A stretch of DNA of 33,171 bases from NCBI GenBank assembly GCA_035712285.1, contig DASTBA010000011.1, positions 1-33,171 on the forward strand, written 5' to 3'. This document shows positions 20,873 through 30,118 of the stretch, piece by piece. The translations under genes were made by a program, and so were the position numbers. The stretch's first letter is position 1; each line of letters begins with the position of its first letter. The notes under the pieces are model-generated. The model was not told the DNA's origin and ran no database searches. It worked only from the letters and a program-made list of their open reading frames with translations. This DNA is from CAMLHP01 sp035712285. Lineage in GTDB: Bacteria > Gemmatimonadota > Gemmatimonadetes > Gemmatimonadales > GWC2-71-9.

Positions 20873-23810
20873 GGGAATCCAGTCCGAGAAGATCCGCCGC
20901 CTGCGCGTCGAGTGCCGATGCCACGTTCTCGTCGTCCAGTGCAGCGAGGGTGAGCGCCCGCAGCGTCCGGTCGTCTCGCGCCGCTGCCGGGAACGGCAAT
21001 CCGCCGACCACCGCGGAGGTGAAGCGGCGGAAGGAACCCGACGCTTCCGTGGCCCCGCCCCGGGCAATGGCACCGATGAGCGGCGCATTGAGCCATGCCG
21101 TGAGGGCCAGGAGCGCCGGCCGGGTGCGGAGACTCGTGAGGTAGCAGCTGTTGAGCGGCACGGCCCGCCGTGCCGCGCCGATCAGCGGAGCGGCAACCAG
21201 CGCCCGGGCAAGGTCCGGCCACACGAGACGGTGCGTCTCGAGCGCGCCGCGCGTCCGGAAGAGCTGCCACGGCGGCCCGCCGTCCTGATCGCGCCGGGCA
21301 ATGAGTGCGTCATGATGCCGGGCGATCCAGCGCGCGGCGCGCGGGGGCAGCCGTTTCACCGGCCGTCCGGCGGTGTCATAGGCCCAGAGCAGCTGATGAC
21401 GGGGCACCGCCCTGAATCCGCGGATGTCACGCCCGCGCAGCAGAGGCCGCAGCAGATCCGTCTCGACGTCGTCAGGATCGACGAACACCCGGTCGGCACC
21501 GGTCTTGATCCCCAGGCGGCAGCGGCAGACGCTGGCGACCCGCGCATGGGCCGACTGGAGGGCATGAATGATCTCCTGGGCATGCCCGCCCCGGAGAATC
21601 CAGGGAGCACCACCCAGCGACGTGGCCGGCACGCCGTCCGGGTCCGGCTCGATCCGGTGGCGCACCACGGCCGTGGAGGCGGGAGGCCGCCGGGTGGCGA
21701 TGAGTGCCATCGGGTAGACGGTGGCGCCGAATCTGGCCTCGGTCAGCGAGTCCAGCGGAGCGGCGGCGTGGAGTGTGGTGCGCGCCGTGAGGAGTGCGCG
21801 GAGTGCCTCGCCGTATCCCGCCGTGGCAAGCTTCGACGGAACCACGAGGGCGATGGCGCCTCCCGGGCGCACGAGTTCCAGTGCCCGCTCCACGAACGCC
21901 ACCGAGAGATCCGGCTGGTGGCCGTATCCGGTCCCGGCCGTGCCGCGCCAGGTGCGATATCGCCGGGCGAGCTGGGCGCGCGTCGCGGGGGCCAGTGCCT
22001 CCGCACGCACCCACGGCGGATTTCCGGCCACCAGATCGAAGCCGCCGCCATCCATCACATCCGCGAACTGTCCGTTGAAGCTGAGCCAGGGCAGCTCACC
22101 CTCGCGCACGACTTTCCGGCGGCAGGCCCGAAGCCGGTGCAGATCCCGGCGCAACCCGCGGAGCTCCTGCCGGGCGGCGTTCGTGAGATGCGGAGCGGTG
22201 GCGAAAAGCGCCGGAGCGCGCGCCGCCTCGAGAATGCCGAGGGCGCGGCTCCGGAGCCGGATTTCGGCTTCCTCGAGCGAGGCCGTGGCGGCGGCGAGTT
22301 CCAGCTCCCTCAGGCGCTGCATCAGGGATTGCTTGCCGGCACCGCTGGCGGTTACGACCCGGGCGCGTGCGGTGCGCACCTCGCGGGAAAGCCGGGATGG
22401 GGGCAGGCCGAGATCCGGCGGCTCCATCAGGGCATCACCCTGGCGGACGAGGCAGTCGAGGTTGGGCAGGGGGCGCACGGTCTCGGGCGTCGTGTCCTGC
22501 TCACCCGCCACCACCGCGAGCCAGAGGCGCAGCTCGGCAAGGCGTACCGCCATCGGATCGAGATCCACGCCGTAGATGTTGCCGGCAAGCACGGCACGCC
22601 GTGCCTGGCCGGACGGCTCGCCCGCGAGCATGCGCAGCGAGGCCAGGCGTTCGAGCGTGCCCAGCAGGAAGGCGCCGGAGCCGCAGGCCGGATCGAGCAC
22701 CCGCGCGCTGAGGGCCGTGCCGACGGCCGCGGGATGGCGGCGGTCCAGCGCCTCGAGTGCCTCGGTGTCGGGCCAGGCGTGCCGGGCGCCGATGAGTGCG
22801 GCCAGCCCGGCGTCCACCATCCGCCGCACCAGCGCCGCCGGCGTGTAGTAGGTTCCGGACTGCTTCCGTGCATCGGATTCCATGATTCCCTCGAACACCC
22901 GGCCCAGCATGTCGGGTGCGATGGTGAGGTTGTCACCGTCGCCCTCGCGCACCGTGAAGTGGTACCGCTCGAAGAGGCCGTCCAGCGCGTCGCGCCACAC
23001 GGCGTTCGGCAGTGACCGGCGCTGGCGCCGCTCCAGATCGTGGGGCTCGAAGAGGCCGCCGTTCAGGAAGGGAATCCGGCCGAATGCGCGCACCGACGCC
23101 GCGCGGTCGGGCGCGGCGCGGTTGAGGGTGCCGAAGAAGAGCGGCTCGATCAGGTGCCGGTGCACGCTGCGGCGCCGCGTCAGGCAACGGTCCAGCTCGG
23201 CACGCAGGAAGTCGGAGCGGCCGTCGAGCCATCCCTTGCTCTGCACGAAGTACAGAAAGAGGAGCCGGGTGAGCTGGACGAGGGCGAGCGTCCGGCGCTC
23301 CACCGGGCGCAGCCCGGGTCCAGCCGCCTCCGCCACGCGGTGTACCGTATCGCGAAAGTCCCGGATGAAGGCCGCGCCGGCCGGTCGGCCCGCCAGCGCC
23401 GCCAGCACCCGATCCGCGTACCACGCGTCTGCCGGGCTCGCCGCCAGCCGGGACAGGCAGAGGACCTGGAAATCGGCCGGTTCATCCAGCGCGACCACCA
23501 GGTGGCGATCGCCGCTGGCAATCGCGAGGCGGCGGACGTCTGGGTAGAATCCAAGGATTCCCGCAAGGCGCCCGTCGGAGGCGAGACGGGCCGCCAGTCG
23601 CGCGACGGCCGCCGCCGGCGCGCCGTCCGCTTCGGCGGCCAGCCAGACGAAGCCGGCCGCCCGCCCGGCGACCGCCATCCGACGGCACCCGTCGGCGGGG
23701 GCGACCTCGGCCCAGCACGGTTCGGCGCCCAGGGCGGCCGCCAGCGCCGGCAGGTCGCGGATGTGCGAGAGATTGCGCAGGAGTTCCCGAAGCGGCACGC
23801 AACACCCCAT
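20841..23810 (-). CDS. Eco57I-class N6-adenine DNA methyltransferase (type IIG-like, no nuclease motif seen)
   Basis: This 989-residue protein has the architecture of Eco57I/type IIG methyltransferases. N-terminal helical region: RLLFLYFVQSKGWLDG and FGRIPFLNGGLFEPHDLE. Methyltransferase core: SGTYYTPAALVRRMV (motif X, near residue 317), VLDPACGSGAFLLG (motif I, SAM binding, near 370), GVDLDPMAVRLAELRLW, and FDLVAGNPPW (motif IV, catalytic NPPW, near 593). The C-terminal third looks like a target-recognition domain (IKTGADRVFV, PLLRGRDIRGF, SCYLTSL, LNAPLIGA). I found no PD-(D/E)XK motif in the first 150 residues. The ATG at 23810 lacks a clear Shine-Dalgarno; GTG at 23798 is possible. It is followed by the overlapping helicase gene. 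Confidence 0.85.
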   Translation of the reverse strand: MGCCVPLRELLRNLSHIRDLPALAAALGAEPCWAEVAPADGCRRMAVAGRAAGFVWLAAEADGAPAAAVARLAARLASDGRLAGILGFYPDVRRLAIASGDRHLVVALDEPADFQVLCLSRLAASPADAWYADRVLAALAGRPAGAAFIRDFRDTVHRVAEAAGPGLRPVERRTLALVQLTRLLFLYFVQSKGWLDGRSDFLRAELDRCLTRRRSVHRHLIEPLFFGTLNRAAPDRAASVRAFGRIPFLNGGLFEPHDLERRQRRSLPNAVWRDALDGLFERYHFTVREGDGDNLTIAPDMLGRVFEGIMESDARKQSGTYYTPAALVRRMVDAGLAALIGARHAWPDTEALEALDRRHPAAVGTALSARVLDPACGSGAFLLGTLERLASLRMLAGEPSGQARRAVLAGNIYGVDLDPMAVRLAELRLWLAVVAGEQDTTPETVRPLPNLDCLVRQGDALMEPPDLGLPPSRLSREVRTARARVVTASGAGKQSLMQRLRELELAAATASLEEAEIRLRSRALGILEAARAPALFATAPHLTNAARQELRGLRRDLHRLRACRRKVVREGELPWLSFNGQFADVMDGGGFDLVAGNPPWVRAEALAPATRAQLARRYRTWRGTAGTGYGHQPDLSVAFVERALELVRPGGAIALVVPSKLATAGYGEALRALLTARTTLHAAAPLDSLTEARFGATVYPMALIATRRPPASTAVVRHRIEPDPDGVPATSLGGAPWILRGGHAQEIIHALQSAHARVASVCRCRLGIKTGADRVFVDPDDVETDLLRPLLRGRDIRGFRAVPRHQLLWAYDTAGRPVKRLPPRAARWIARHHDALIARRDQDGGPPWQLFRTRGALETHRLVWPDLARALVAAPLIGAARRAVPLNSCYLTSLRTRPALLALTAWLNAPLIGAIARGGATEASGSFRRFTSAVVGGLPFPAAARDDRTLRALTLAALDDENVASALDAQAADLLGLDSREQAALRALA

Positions 23811-23883
23811 CGTGTGATGGAGCGAGTCTTGCGCCTGCGGGCGCCATCGGCATCACCATCATCACGCAGGAGGTAGCGGGAGC

Positions 23884-25962
23884 ATGCAGGCAGGGTCCCG
23901 GCGCAATCGCGGTTCCGGACACCGCGCACTCCATGAGGTCCTGACCCCGGCCCGCATCGCCGGCGGATACTTGGTGCTGTCGGCCCTCTGGATCCTGTTC
24001 AGCGACCGGATCGTGGAGGCGCTGGCGGGCGGGAATCTCCAGGTGCTCACCCGGATCCAGACTGCCAAGGGCCTCTTCTTCATCGGCGGCACCACGACGA
24101 TGCTCTACCTGCTCATGCGGGCCTCGCGCCAGGCGCTGCTCCGGAGCGAGGAAGGGCACCGCCAGATGTTCGAGCTCTCCAGCGCCGTCTGCCTCCTGCT
24201 CGACGCCAGCACCGGCCGGATCGTGGATGCCAACGCCGCCGCCACCGAGTTCTACGGCTGGTCCCGCGCCGAACTGCTGCGCCGCCGGGTCCACGACATC
24301 AACACCATGCCGCCCCAGCTCATTTCGGGCGCCCTGATCGCGGCCCGGCGTCCCGGTGGCGAGCACTTCATCGTGCAGCACCGGACGGCGAGCGGCGCCA
24401 TCAGGGAAGTGGAGGTGCATAGCGGGCCGGTGGACGTGGACGGCCGCCCGATGCTCTTCTCGATCGTGCACGACATGACCGCGCGGGTGGCGGCGGAACG
24501 CGCGCTGGAAGAGAGCGAGGAGCGCTACCGGACGCTGCTCGCCGAGGCTCCGGACGGATTCCTGCTGGTCCGCGAGGACGGATCCATTGCCGACGTGAAT
24601 CCTGCCGCCTGCGCCATGCTGGGCTACGGGCGCGCTGAGCTGCTGGCGCTCCGGATGGATGACCTGGCGGCGGCCGAAGGCCGGCACCGGCGCGAGGCAG
24701 CGCCGCCGGGCGGGCATCTCATCGAGGAGCGGATGCTGCGCCGCAAGGACGGCACGGTGGTGCATGTCGAGGTGTCGGCCCGCCGCCGCGATGACGGGCT
24801 CACCCAGGCGCTCCTCCGCGACGTGAGCACCCGGCGGTCGCTCGAGGAGCAGCTCCGGCAGGCGCAGAAGATGGAGGCGGTCGGGCAGCTCACCGGCGGC
24901 ATCGCCCACGACCTCAACAACGTGCTGGGCGTGGTGATCGCGAACGCCGACCTGATCCGCCACGCGTTGCCGGCGGGCCGGGACGAGATCCGCGGCGACC
25001 TCGAGGAGATCAAGCGGGCCGCCCGCCGTGGCGCCGACATGATCCGGAAGCTGCTGGGCTTCAGCCGGCAGTCGCCGCTCGCGCTCGGTCCGGTGGACCT
25101 GGGCGCCAGCGTGGCCGAGATCTTCACCACGCTCCGGCGGCTGCTGCCCAGCGACATCAGCATCGACCTGGAAGGGCAGGGACCGGGGCTGGTGGTGCGG
25201 TCGGACCGCGGCGCCCTGGAGCAGATCCTGGTGAACCTCGCGACCAATGCACGGGACGCGATGCCCGAGGGCGGGCGCATGGTCGTGCGTGTCTCGCGGG
25301 AAACCGGGGAGCACGGCCCCGATGAGGCCTGCGTCACCGTGGAGGACACCGGTGTCGGGATGGACCGCGAGACGGCGAGCCGCGTTTTCGAGCCGTTCTT
25401 CACCACCAAGCCCCCGGACAAGGGCTCGGGGCTCGGGCTGGCGATGGTCTACGGGATCGTCCGGCAGATGGCGGGGACCATCCGGATCGACAGCACACCG
25501 GGCAAGGGGACGGCCTTTCGCATCGCCTTCCCGGTGCTGGCCACGGCGGCGCCGGGCCCCGATACGGCGCCGGCCGGCGCCCGGCTCCCCCGGGGCACCG
25601 AGACGATCCTGCTGGTGGAAGACGAGCTCATGCTCCGGAGCGCCACCTCGCGCATCCTCCGCCGGCTGGGCTATACCGTGCTCGCCGCGGCGGACGGCGA
25701 GGAGGCCCTGGACCTGTTTCGGCTGCACCAGGAGGAGATCCGCCTGGTGCTGTCCGACGTGGTCATGCCGCGCCGGAGCGGGCCCGCCCTGTACGAGGCG
25801 CTCCGCACCGCCGGCCATGACGTGCCGTTTCTCCTGACCAGCGGCTACTCGGCGCGCGGCGAGGCGCCCGAGCACCTGCTCGACAACGTGCCGATGCTCT
25901 CCAAGCCGTGGTCCACCGACGAACTGGCGCAGAAGGTGCGCGAGCTACTCGACGCCGCCTGA
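23884..25962 (+). CDS. Hybrid histidine kinase with two PAS domains and a receiver
   Basis: This 692-residue inner-membrane sensor has two hydrophobic segments (about residues 26-43 and 60-78), PAS domain 1 (FELSSAVCLLLDASTGRIVDANAAATEFYGW, about 95-205), PAS domain 2 (LLAEAPDGFLLVREDGSIADVNPAAC, about 215-325), HisKA with phospho-acceptor His in GGIAHDLNNVLG, HATPase with NLATNARDAMPEGG, VEDTGVGMD and GSGLGLAMVYGIV, and a C-terminal receiver with VEDE, phospho-acceptor Asp in LSDVVMP, TSGYS and SKPW. GGAGGT lies 9 nt upstream of the ATG. The output partner is not visible and no separate response regulator is adjacent. It is divergent from the methyltransferase gene and its 3' end overlaps the convergent GT2 gene by 18 bases. 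Confidence 0.92.
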   Translation: MQAGSRRNRGSGHRALHEVLTPARIAGGYLVLSALWILFSDRIVEALAGGNLQVLTRIQTAKGLFFIGGTTTMLYLLMRASRQALLRSEEGHRQMFELSSAVCLLLDASTGRIVDANAAATEFYGWSRAELLRRRVHDINTMPPQLISGALIAARRPGGEHFIVQHRTASGAIREVEVHSGPVDVDGRPMLFSIVHDMTARVAAERALEESEERYRTLLAEAPDGFLLVREDGSIADVNPAACAMLGYGRAELLALRMDDLAAAEGRHRREAAPPGGHLIEERMLRRKDGTVVHVEVSARRRDDGLTQALLRDVSTRRSLEEQLRQAQKMEAVGQLTGGIAHDLNNVLGVVIANADLIRHALPAGRDEIRGDLEEIKRAARRGADMIRKLLGFSRQSPLALGPVDLGASVAEIFTTLRRLLPSDISIDLEGQGPGLVVRSDRGALEQILVNLATNARDAMPEGGRMVVRVSRETGEHGPDEACVTVEDTGVGMDRETASRVFEPFFTTKPPDKGSGLGLAMVYGIVRQMAGTIRIDSTPGKGTAFRIAFPVLATAAPGPDTAPAGARLPRGTETILLVEDELMLRSATSRILRRLGYTVLAAADGEEALDLFRLHQEEIRLVLSDVVMPRRSGPALYEALRTAGHDVPFLLTSGYSARGEAPEHLLDNVPMLSKPWSTDELAQKVRELLDAA

Positions 25963-27108
25963 CCTGGCGCCGTTCGCGGCGTAGGTGCGGTCCTTCCATT
26001 CCACCAGGCGGCTGCCCCGCCAGCTCGACCGCAGCACGATCCACAGCGCCAGCGCCGCCCCCGCCGGATAGAGCAGCCCGTACCCGGCGGGGATGCGCAT
26101 GCCTCGCGACATCACCATCCAGAAGCCGGCGGACAGCGCGGTGGCGATCCCGGCGGGCAGGGCCGGTATCGGCATCAGGCCGGCAAGCGCAGCCGCCAGC
26201 GCGATCGGCGGCAGCAGCCAGCCCAGGAACCAGCCGGCCAGCGCCACCGGTACCGCGGCGCGCAGCAGCGGTTCGTCGGGAAAGGACTTTCGCCCGCCGA
26301 GATGGATGTTCTTGGACCAGCCCTCGATCAGGTGGGGAAGACTGTGGTACATCCGCGTCTCCATGAGCGAGAGCGCGAAGGCGAACCACACCCGCAAGCC
26401 GGACGCGGCCGTCTCCTGCGCCAGCGCGAGATCTTCCGCCACCTCGGCCCGTACCGCCTCGTGGGTGCCGATCCGGTCGTACGTGGCGCGCCGGAGCAGG
26501 ATGTACTGCCCGTTCGCTATCACGTCGCGCCGGTGCCGGGCCCGGTTGACGGACGCGGGATGAAAGCGGAAGCCGAGCAGCGCCCAGATCTGGGGCATCA
26601 CGACCCGCTCCCAGAAAGTGTCGCAGCGCTGGTGCGGTGCCACGGTGATGAGGTCGCCACGGCCGGCTTCGAGTGCGCCCACCGTGTGCGGCAGCAGCCT
26701 CGGGTCGTGCCGGGTGTCGGCGTCGGTGAACAGCAGGATGTCGCCGCGGGCCGCGCGAGCACCCTGGACGCAGGCCCAGGGCTTGCCGAACCAGCCGGCG
26801 GGGAGCGCGGCGCCCTTCAGCAGTCTCAGTCGCGGGTCCCGGGTCGCGAGTCGCGAGACCTGTTCGGCGGTGTCATCCGTGGAGCAGTCGTCCACGACGA
26901 TCACTTCGAGGTCGTGATAGCTCGAGGCGAGAATGGAGGCGACGACCGTGGCGATCGTGCGGGATTCGTTGCGGGCGGGAATGATGACGCTCACCGCCGG
27001 GCCGCCGGAAACCAGCGGCGGGACATCTTCCACGCGAGGTGTCCGGCGGGCCAGCCGCAGGAACATGAGCCACGCCAGGGCCCAGGGCAGGGCCAGGAGG
27101 ATGCTCAC
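25945..27108 (-). CDS. GT2-family glycosyltransferase with membrane segments
   Basis: This 387-residue protein has an N-terminal hydrophobic segment, then a GT-A fold: VSVIIPARNESRTIATVV, VIVVDDCSTDDT, LLFTDADTRHDP (DXD), AEVAEDLALAQE, and a C-terminal set of about three hydrophobic segments (AAVPVALAGWFLGWLLPPIALAAAL and following). The arrangement resembles membrane-associated enzymes that glycosylate lipids, such as carotenoid or hopanoid glycosyltransferases. The actual acceptor is unknown. It starts with GTG 12 bases after the preceding gene and so is probably co-transcribed with it. Confidence 0.85.
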   Translation of the reverse strand: MSILLALPWALAWLMFLRLARRTPRVEDVPPLVSGGPAVSVIIPARNESRTIATVVASILASSYHDLEVIVVDDCSTDDTAEQVSRLATRDPRLRLLKGAALPAGWFGKPWACVQGARAARGDILLFTDADTRHDPRLLPHTVGALEAGRGDLITVAPHQRCDTFWERVVMPQIWALLGFRFHPASVNRARHRRDVIANGQYILLRRATYDRIGTHEAVRAEVAEDLALAQETAASGLRVWFAFALSLMETRMYHSLPHLIEGWSKNIHLGGRKSFPDEPLLRAAVPVALAGWFLGWLLPPIALAAALAGLMPIPALPAGIATALSAGFWMVMSRGMRIPAGYGLLYPAGAALALWIVLRSSWRGSRLVEWKDRTYAANGARSGGVE

Positions 27109-27120
27109 GGCGGCAGAGCG

Positions 27121-27678
27121 TCAGTGGGTGGCGCTGAGCGTGGCGAGTTCGCCCTCCAGCAGGTCCAGGCGGCGGGACGAGTCGCTGGCCTCCGCGGCGT
27201 CCTCATGCTCCGGCACGCCGTTCGTACCGATCATGCTTGCCACCAGTTCGTCGGTGTAGCCCACCACCGCCGCGGCGATGCCCTCATCGAGTACCCGGTT
27301 GAGGCGAAGCAGGATGGCGAGGCTCTGCCGCGCGCGCATGGCGGCCACCACCGGTGCCAGCCGGCGGGTGAGCAGTTCACGCAGGTGGAGGAGTTCTTCC
27401 ACCACTTCGCCGGCGGAGAGCCCGCGAATCGAGGCCGTGCGGCCATATTGCTCGGCTGCCCGCCGCCACATGGGCCGGGCCTCACGCCGGAGCGGCCCCA
27501 CCATCTGGGCCAGGATGTCCACCAGGAGCCGAAGCTCCCTTTCAACCGTGGAACGCGGTATCGTGGGGGCGGCCGTGAGCCGGTCGCCGATCCGCTCGGC
27601 CCATTCGGTGACCAGGGCGTCGCGGGAATCAACGATCACACGACCAGCGGCAAGTAACGCAGGCGGCGAAGCACGCAC
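27121..27678 (-). CDS. Helical RsbRD-like sensor-domain protein
   Basis: This 185-residue protein is predicted to be almost wholly helical. The pattern VTEWAERIGDRL ... LRLLVDILAQMV ... RRAAEQYGRTASIRGLSAGEVVEELLHLRELL resembles the N-terminal sensor domain of RsbRD/RsbR-type proteins and of some histidine kinases, but no STAS or kinase domain follows. It may be a free-standing signalling or scaffold domain. The GTG start at 27678 is chosen because GAGGAG lies 7 nt upstream; the frame stays open further upstream without such a site. It precedes the GT2 gene by 12 bases. Confidence 0.6.
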   Translation of the reverse strand: MRASPPALLAAGRVIVDSRDALVTEWAERIGDRLTAAPTIPRSTVERELRLLVDILAQMVGPLRREARPMWRRAAEQYGRTASIRGLSAGEVVEELLHLRELLTRRLAPVVAAMRARQSLAILLRLNRVLDEGIAAAVVGYTDELVASMIGTNGVPEHEDAAEASDSSRRLDLLEGELATLSATH

Positions 27679-27728
27679 AGCGCCGCTCCTCAGGCTGGTT
27701 TGAGCCGAAAAGCTAAACGGAAGGCACC

Positions 27729-28691
27729 ATGGGGTCAAAGAATCCGGTTCGTCCTCCACGGCTCGCACCCGGTGCACGGGTGGCGCTGGTGGCGCCCGCC
27801 GGACCGCTGCTCGAGCAGGACGACCTCGCCCGCGCCGCCGAACTGTGCCGCGCCCTGGGATGGGAGCCGGTGCTCGGCGCCAACGCGGCGGCGCAGGAAG
27901 GTTATCTCGCCGGCGCCGATGCGCTGCGTGCCGCCGATCTCAACGCGGCCCTCCGGGATGACCGCGTCGCCGCCGTCTGGTGCATCCGGGGCGGCTACGG
28001 ACTCACGCGCATCCTCGACCAGCTGGACTTTGCAGCCACGAGCCGGCAGCCCAAGGTCGTCCTCGGCTTCAGTGACGTCACCGCGCTGCTGCTGGCACTG
28101 CATCACCAGGTGAACCTGGTCACGTTCCACGGGCCGATCGCACGGTACGAGATGCCGGACTTCACCCGTGAACACCTGGAACGGGTGATCACGCAAGCCG
28201 CGCCGGCGGGCCTGCTGCGCCATCTGCCGGGCCGCACCGGCGTTCTGGTGCCGGAACAGAACCGGGTTGTCACCATCGCCGGCGGCCGTGCCGAGGGGCC
28301 ACTCATCGGCGGCAACCTCTCCCTCATTCAGTGTCTCGTGGGTACACCGTACCTGCCGGACTTGACCGGTGCCATCCTGTTCCTGGAAGACGTCGGCGAG
28401 GAGCTCTACCGGGTCGATCGCATGCTCTCCCACCTGCGGCTGGCGGGGGTGCTGGGCCGGCTCGCCGGTGTCGCGATCGGCCGCTTCACCGAGATGGGCC
28501 GCCGCGGGGCCGACGGCGCCACCGGGTTCGATCGCGTCCTCTCGCATTACTTCCAGCCGCTTGGCATTCCGGTTCTCAGCGGACTGCCATTCGGCCATGT
28601 GCGCGAACAGTGGACGCTGCCCGTCGGCGTCCGCGCGCGCCTGGATGCCGGCGCCGGCGAGCTCGAGCTGCTCGACGCGGCCGTCACCTGA
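27729..28691 (+). CDS. S66-family LD-carboxypeptidase
   Basis: This 320-residue serine peptidase should trim the terminal D-alanine from murein tetrapeptides during cell-wall recycling. The catalytic triad is visible: Ser115 in LGFSDVTAL, Glu220 in ILFLEDVGEE and His290 in LPFGHVREQW. The N-terminal LAPGARVALVAPAGP and the IRGGYGLTRILDQLD block also match LdcA. No signal peptide is present, which fits the cytoplasmic location of LdcA. GGAAGG lies 4 nt before the ATG. Two bases separate its stop from the ATG of the next gene. Confidence 0.92.
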   Translation: MGSKNPVRPPRLAPGARVALVAPAGPLLEQDDLARAAELCRALGWEPVLGANAAAQEGYLAGADALRAADLNAALRDDRVAAVWCIRGGYGLTRILDQLDFAATSRQPKVVLGFSDVTALLLALHHQVNLVTFHGPIARYEMPDFTREHLERVITQAAPAGLLRHLPGRTGVLVPEQNRVVTIAGGRAEGPLIGGNLSLIQCLVGTPYLPDLTGAILFLEDVGEELYRVDRMLSHLRLAGVLGRLAGVAIGRFTEMGRRGADGATGFDRVLSHYFQPLGIPVLSGLPFGHVREQWTLPVGVRARLDAGAGELELLDAAVT

Positions 28692-28693
28692 TC

Positions 28694-29467
28694 ATGGCCA
28701 CACCGACCCTGACGCAGGATGCGCTCGCCGGTTCGCTTGGGAGGATCCTCGTCGATGTACGTGCCGGCGGCCGCGAACAGCCTCGGCCCGCCGCGATCCT
28801 GGTGCACGGCTTCAAGGGGTTCAAGGACTGGGGCTTCTGGCCGCCGTTCGCCGAGCGACTGGCGCGGGCGGGTGTCACGACGGTGAGCTTCAACATGAGC
28901 GGGAGCGGCGTGGATCAGGCCGGCGAGTTCACCCTGCCCGAGCAGTTCGCCCGCAACACCTGCTCCGCCGAGCTGGCCGACCTTGCGACCGTCGTGAACG
29001 CGCTGATGTCGGGCGGGCTGGGTGTGGCACCACCCAGTGCGCTGGCGCTGATCGGCCACTCGCGGGGTGGCGCCATGGCCATCCTCCACGCCGCCCGGGA
29101 CTCGCGGGTGCGCGCGCTGGTGACCTGGGCCGCCGTGGCCGATCTCGATCGCGCGGCAACGGCCATTCTCGATGACGCGGAGCGCCAGGCCGGAGCGCTG
29201 GACGTGCTGGCCGCCGCTGCCCGCATCACGGTGCCTTGGCTCATCGTGCATGGCCGGGAAGACGAGTCGGTGACGTTTTCGCATGCGGAACGGCTGCTGG
29301 CCGCCCATCCCGGTCCAGGTGCGTCGCTGCTGGCGCTCGAACATGCCGGCCACACCTTCGGCACGGCGCATCCATGGCGTGAGCTGTCGCCCATGACCGG
29401 GCAGGTCTTCGACGCCTCGCTCCGTTTCCTCGCCACCGCGCTGCATCCGGCAGGTCGACATGCCTGA
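28694..29467 (+). CDS. Alpha/beta-hydrolase (serine hydrolase, dienelactone-hydrolase-like)
   Basis: This 257-residue cytoplasmic protein has the alpha/beta-hydrolase order: oxyanion region AAILVHGFKGFKDW, nucleophile Ser123 in LIGHSRGGAMA, acid Asp190 (or Glu191) in LIVHGREDESV and His220 in LEHAGHTFG. Its substrate is not evident; the family includes esterases and peptidases. It is sandwiched between an LD-carboxypeptidase and a Nudix hydrolase, starts 2 bases after the former's stop and overlaps the latter by 8 bases, so it belongs to a small operon. Confidence 0.85.
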   Translation: MATPTLTQDALAGSLGRILVDVRAGGREQPRPAAILVHGFKGFKDWGFWPPFAERLARAGVTTVSFNMSGSGVDQAGEFTLPEQFARNTCSAELADLATVVNALMSGGLGVAPPSALALIGHSRGGAMAILHAARDSRVRALVTWAAVADLDRAATAILDDAERQAGALDVLAAAARITVPWLIVHGREDESVTFSHAERLLAAHPGPGASLLALEHAGHTFGTAHPWRELSPMTGQVFDASLRFLATALHPAGRHA

Positions 29468-30044
29468 TGTCTTCGGGACCCTCCGGGCCAGGCTTGCCGC
29501 AACGCCGGCCCGGCAGGTCGATGGCGCCGGCCGCAGCTGGGCCTCGGTGGCCGTCATCCTCGCGCCCGATCCCCTTTCGATCCTCCTGATCCTCCGCTCG
29601 GAGCGCGGAGGCGATCCATGGTCCGGTCACGTCGCCCTGCCGGGCGGGCGCCGGAGCGCCGAGGACAGGGACCTGGTCGCCACCGCCATTCGCGAGACCG
29701 GAGAAGAGGTTGGTGTGCTGCTTGCCCGGGACCAGCTGCTCGGCGTGCTGGACGACGTGGCGCCGAGCAATGTGGTCTTGCCGGCCGTCGCGGTACGCCC
29801 CTGCGTCTTCGGCCTTTCCGATAGGCCGATCCCGGGCCGGAGCGAAGAAGTCGCCGACGCGCGCTGGGAGGCGGTTGCGTCCCTCCTGACCCCGGAGGCC
29901 CGCGGTGAGTATTCCGTGGCCAGGAACGGTACCACGCTCCATTTCCCGGCCTACCACACATCGCTGGGGACCCTGTGGGGCATGACGGAGCGCATTCTCG
30001 ATTCCATCCTTCCGACGCTCGCCCAGATCGCCACGAAATCGTGA
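29460..30044 (+). CDS. Nudix hydrolase, CoA pyrophosphatase-like
   Basis: This 194-residue protein has a Nudix box around residues 62-86 (GGRRSAEDRDLVATAIRE, then TGEEVGV), with the REXXEEXG core at Arg78-Gly85 binding divalent metal. The preceding SGHVALPGG and the spacing resemble CoA-diphosphatases of the NudL/CoAse group, which split CoA into phosphopantetheine and 3',5'-ADP. Substrate assignment is by resemblance only. It overlaps the hydrolase gene by 8 bases and ends the operon; a small GGATT-N5-AATCC inverted repeat lies 10 bases after the stop. Confidence 0.85.
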   Translation: MPDVFGTLRARLAATPARQVDGAGRSWASVAVILAPDPLSILLILRSERGGDPWSGHVALPGGRRSAEDRDLVATAIRETGEEVGVLLARDQLLGVLDDVAPSNVVLPAVAVRPCVFGLSDRPIPGRSEEVADARWEAVASLLTPEARGEYSVARNGTTLHFPAYHTSLGTLWGMTERILDSILPTLAQIATKS

Positions 30045-30118
30045 AATGACAAGGGATTGAGTGAATCCGACCGGGCGAAGGCACATCCAGTCGTTGACAT
30101 CATGTTGTCCTACAATCA

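Noticed and set aside
20301..23015. A 904-codon rightward open frame antisense to the methyltransferase and helicase
   Set aside because: The opposite strand encodes continuous methyltransferase and helicase motifs; this frame has none and is Arg/Gly/Ala-rich noise.
18662..23810. Calling the methyltransferase-helicase pair DISARM or BREX
   Set aside because: DrmA, DrmB, DrmC, PglZ, BrxC and BrxL are not in the window; flanking genes are a HAD phosphatase and a histidine kinase. The pair is reported only as a possible module.
23482..25875. A 797-codon leftward open frame antisense to the histidine kinase
   Set aside because: The histidine kinase motifs in the rightward frame are complete; the antisense frame shows no recognisable fold.
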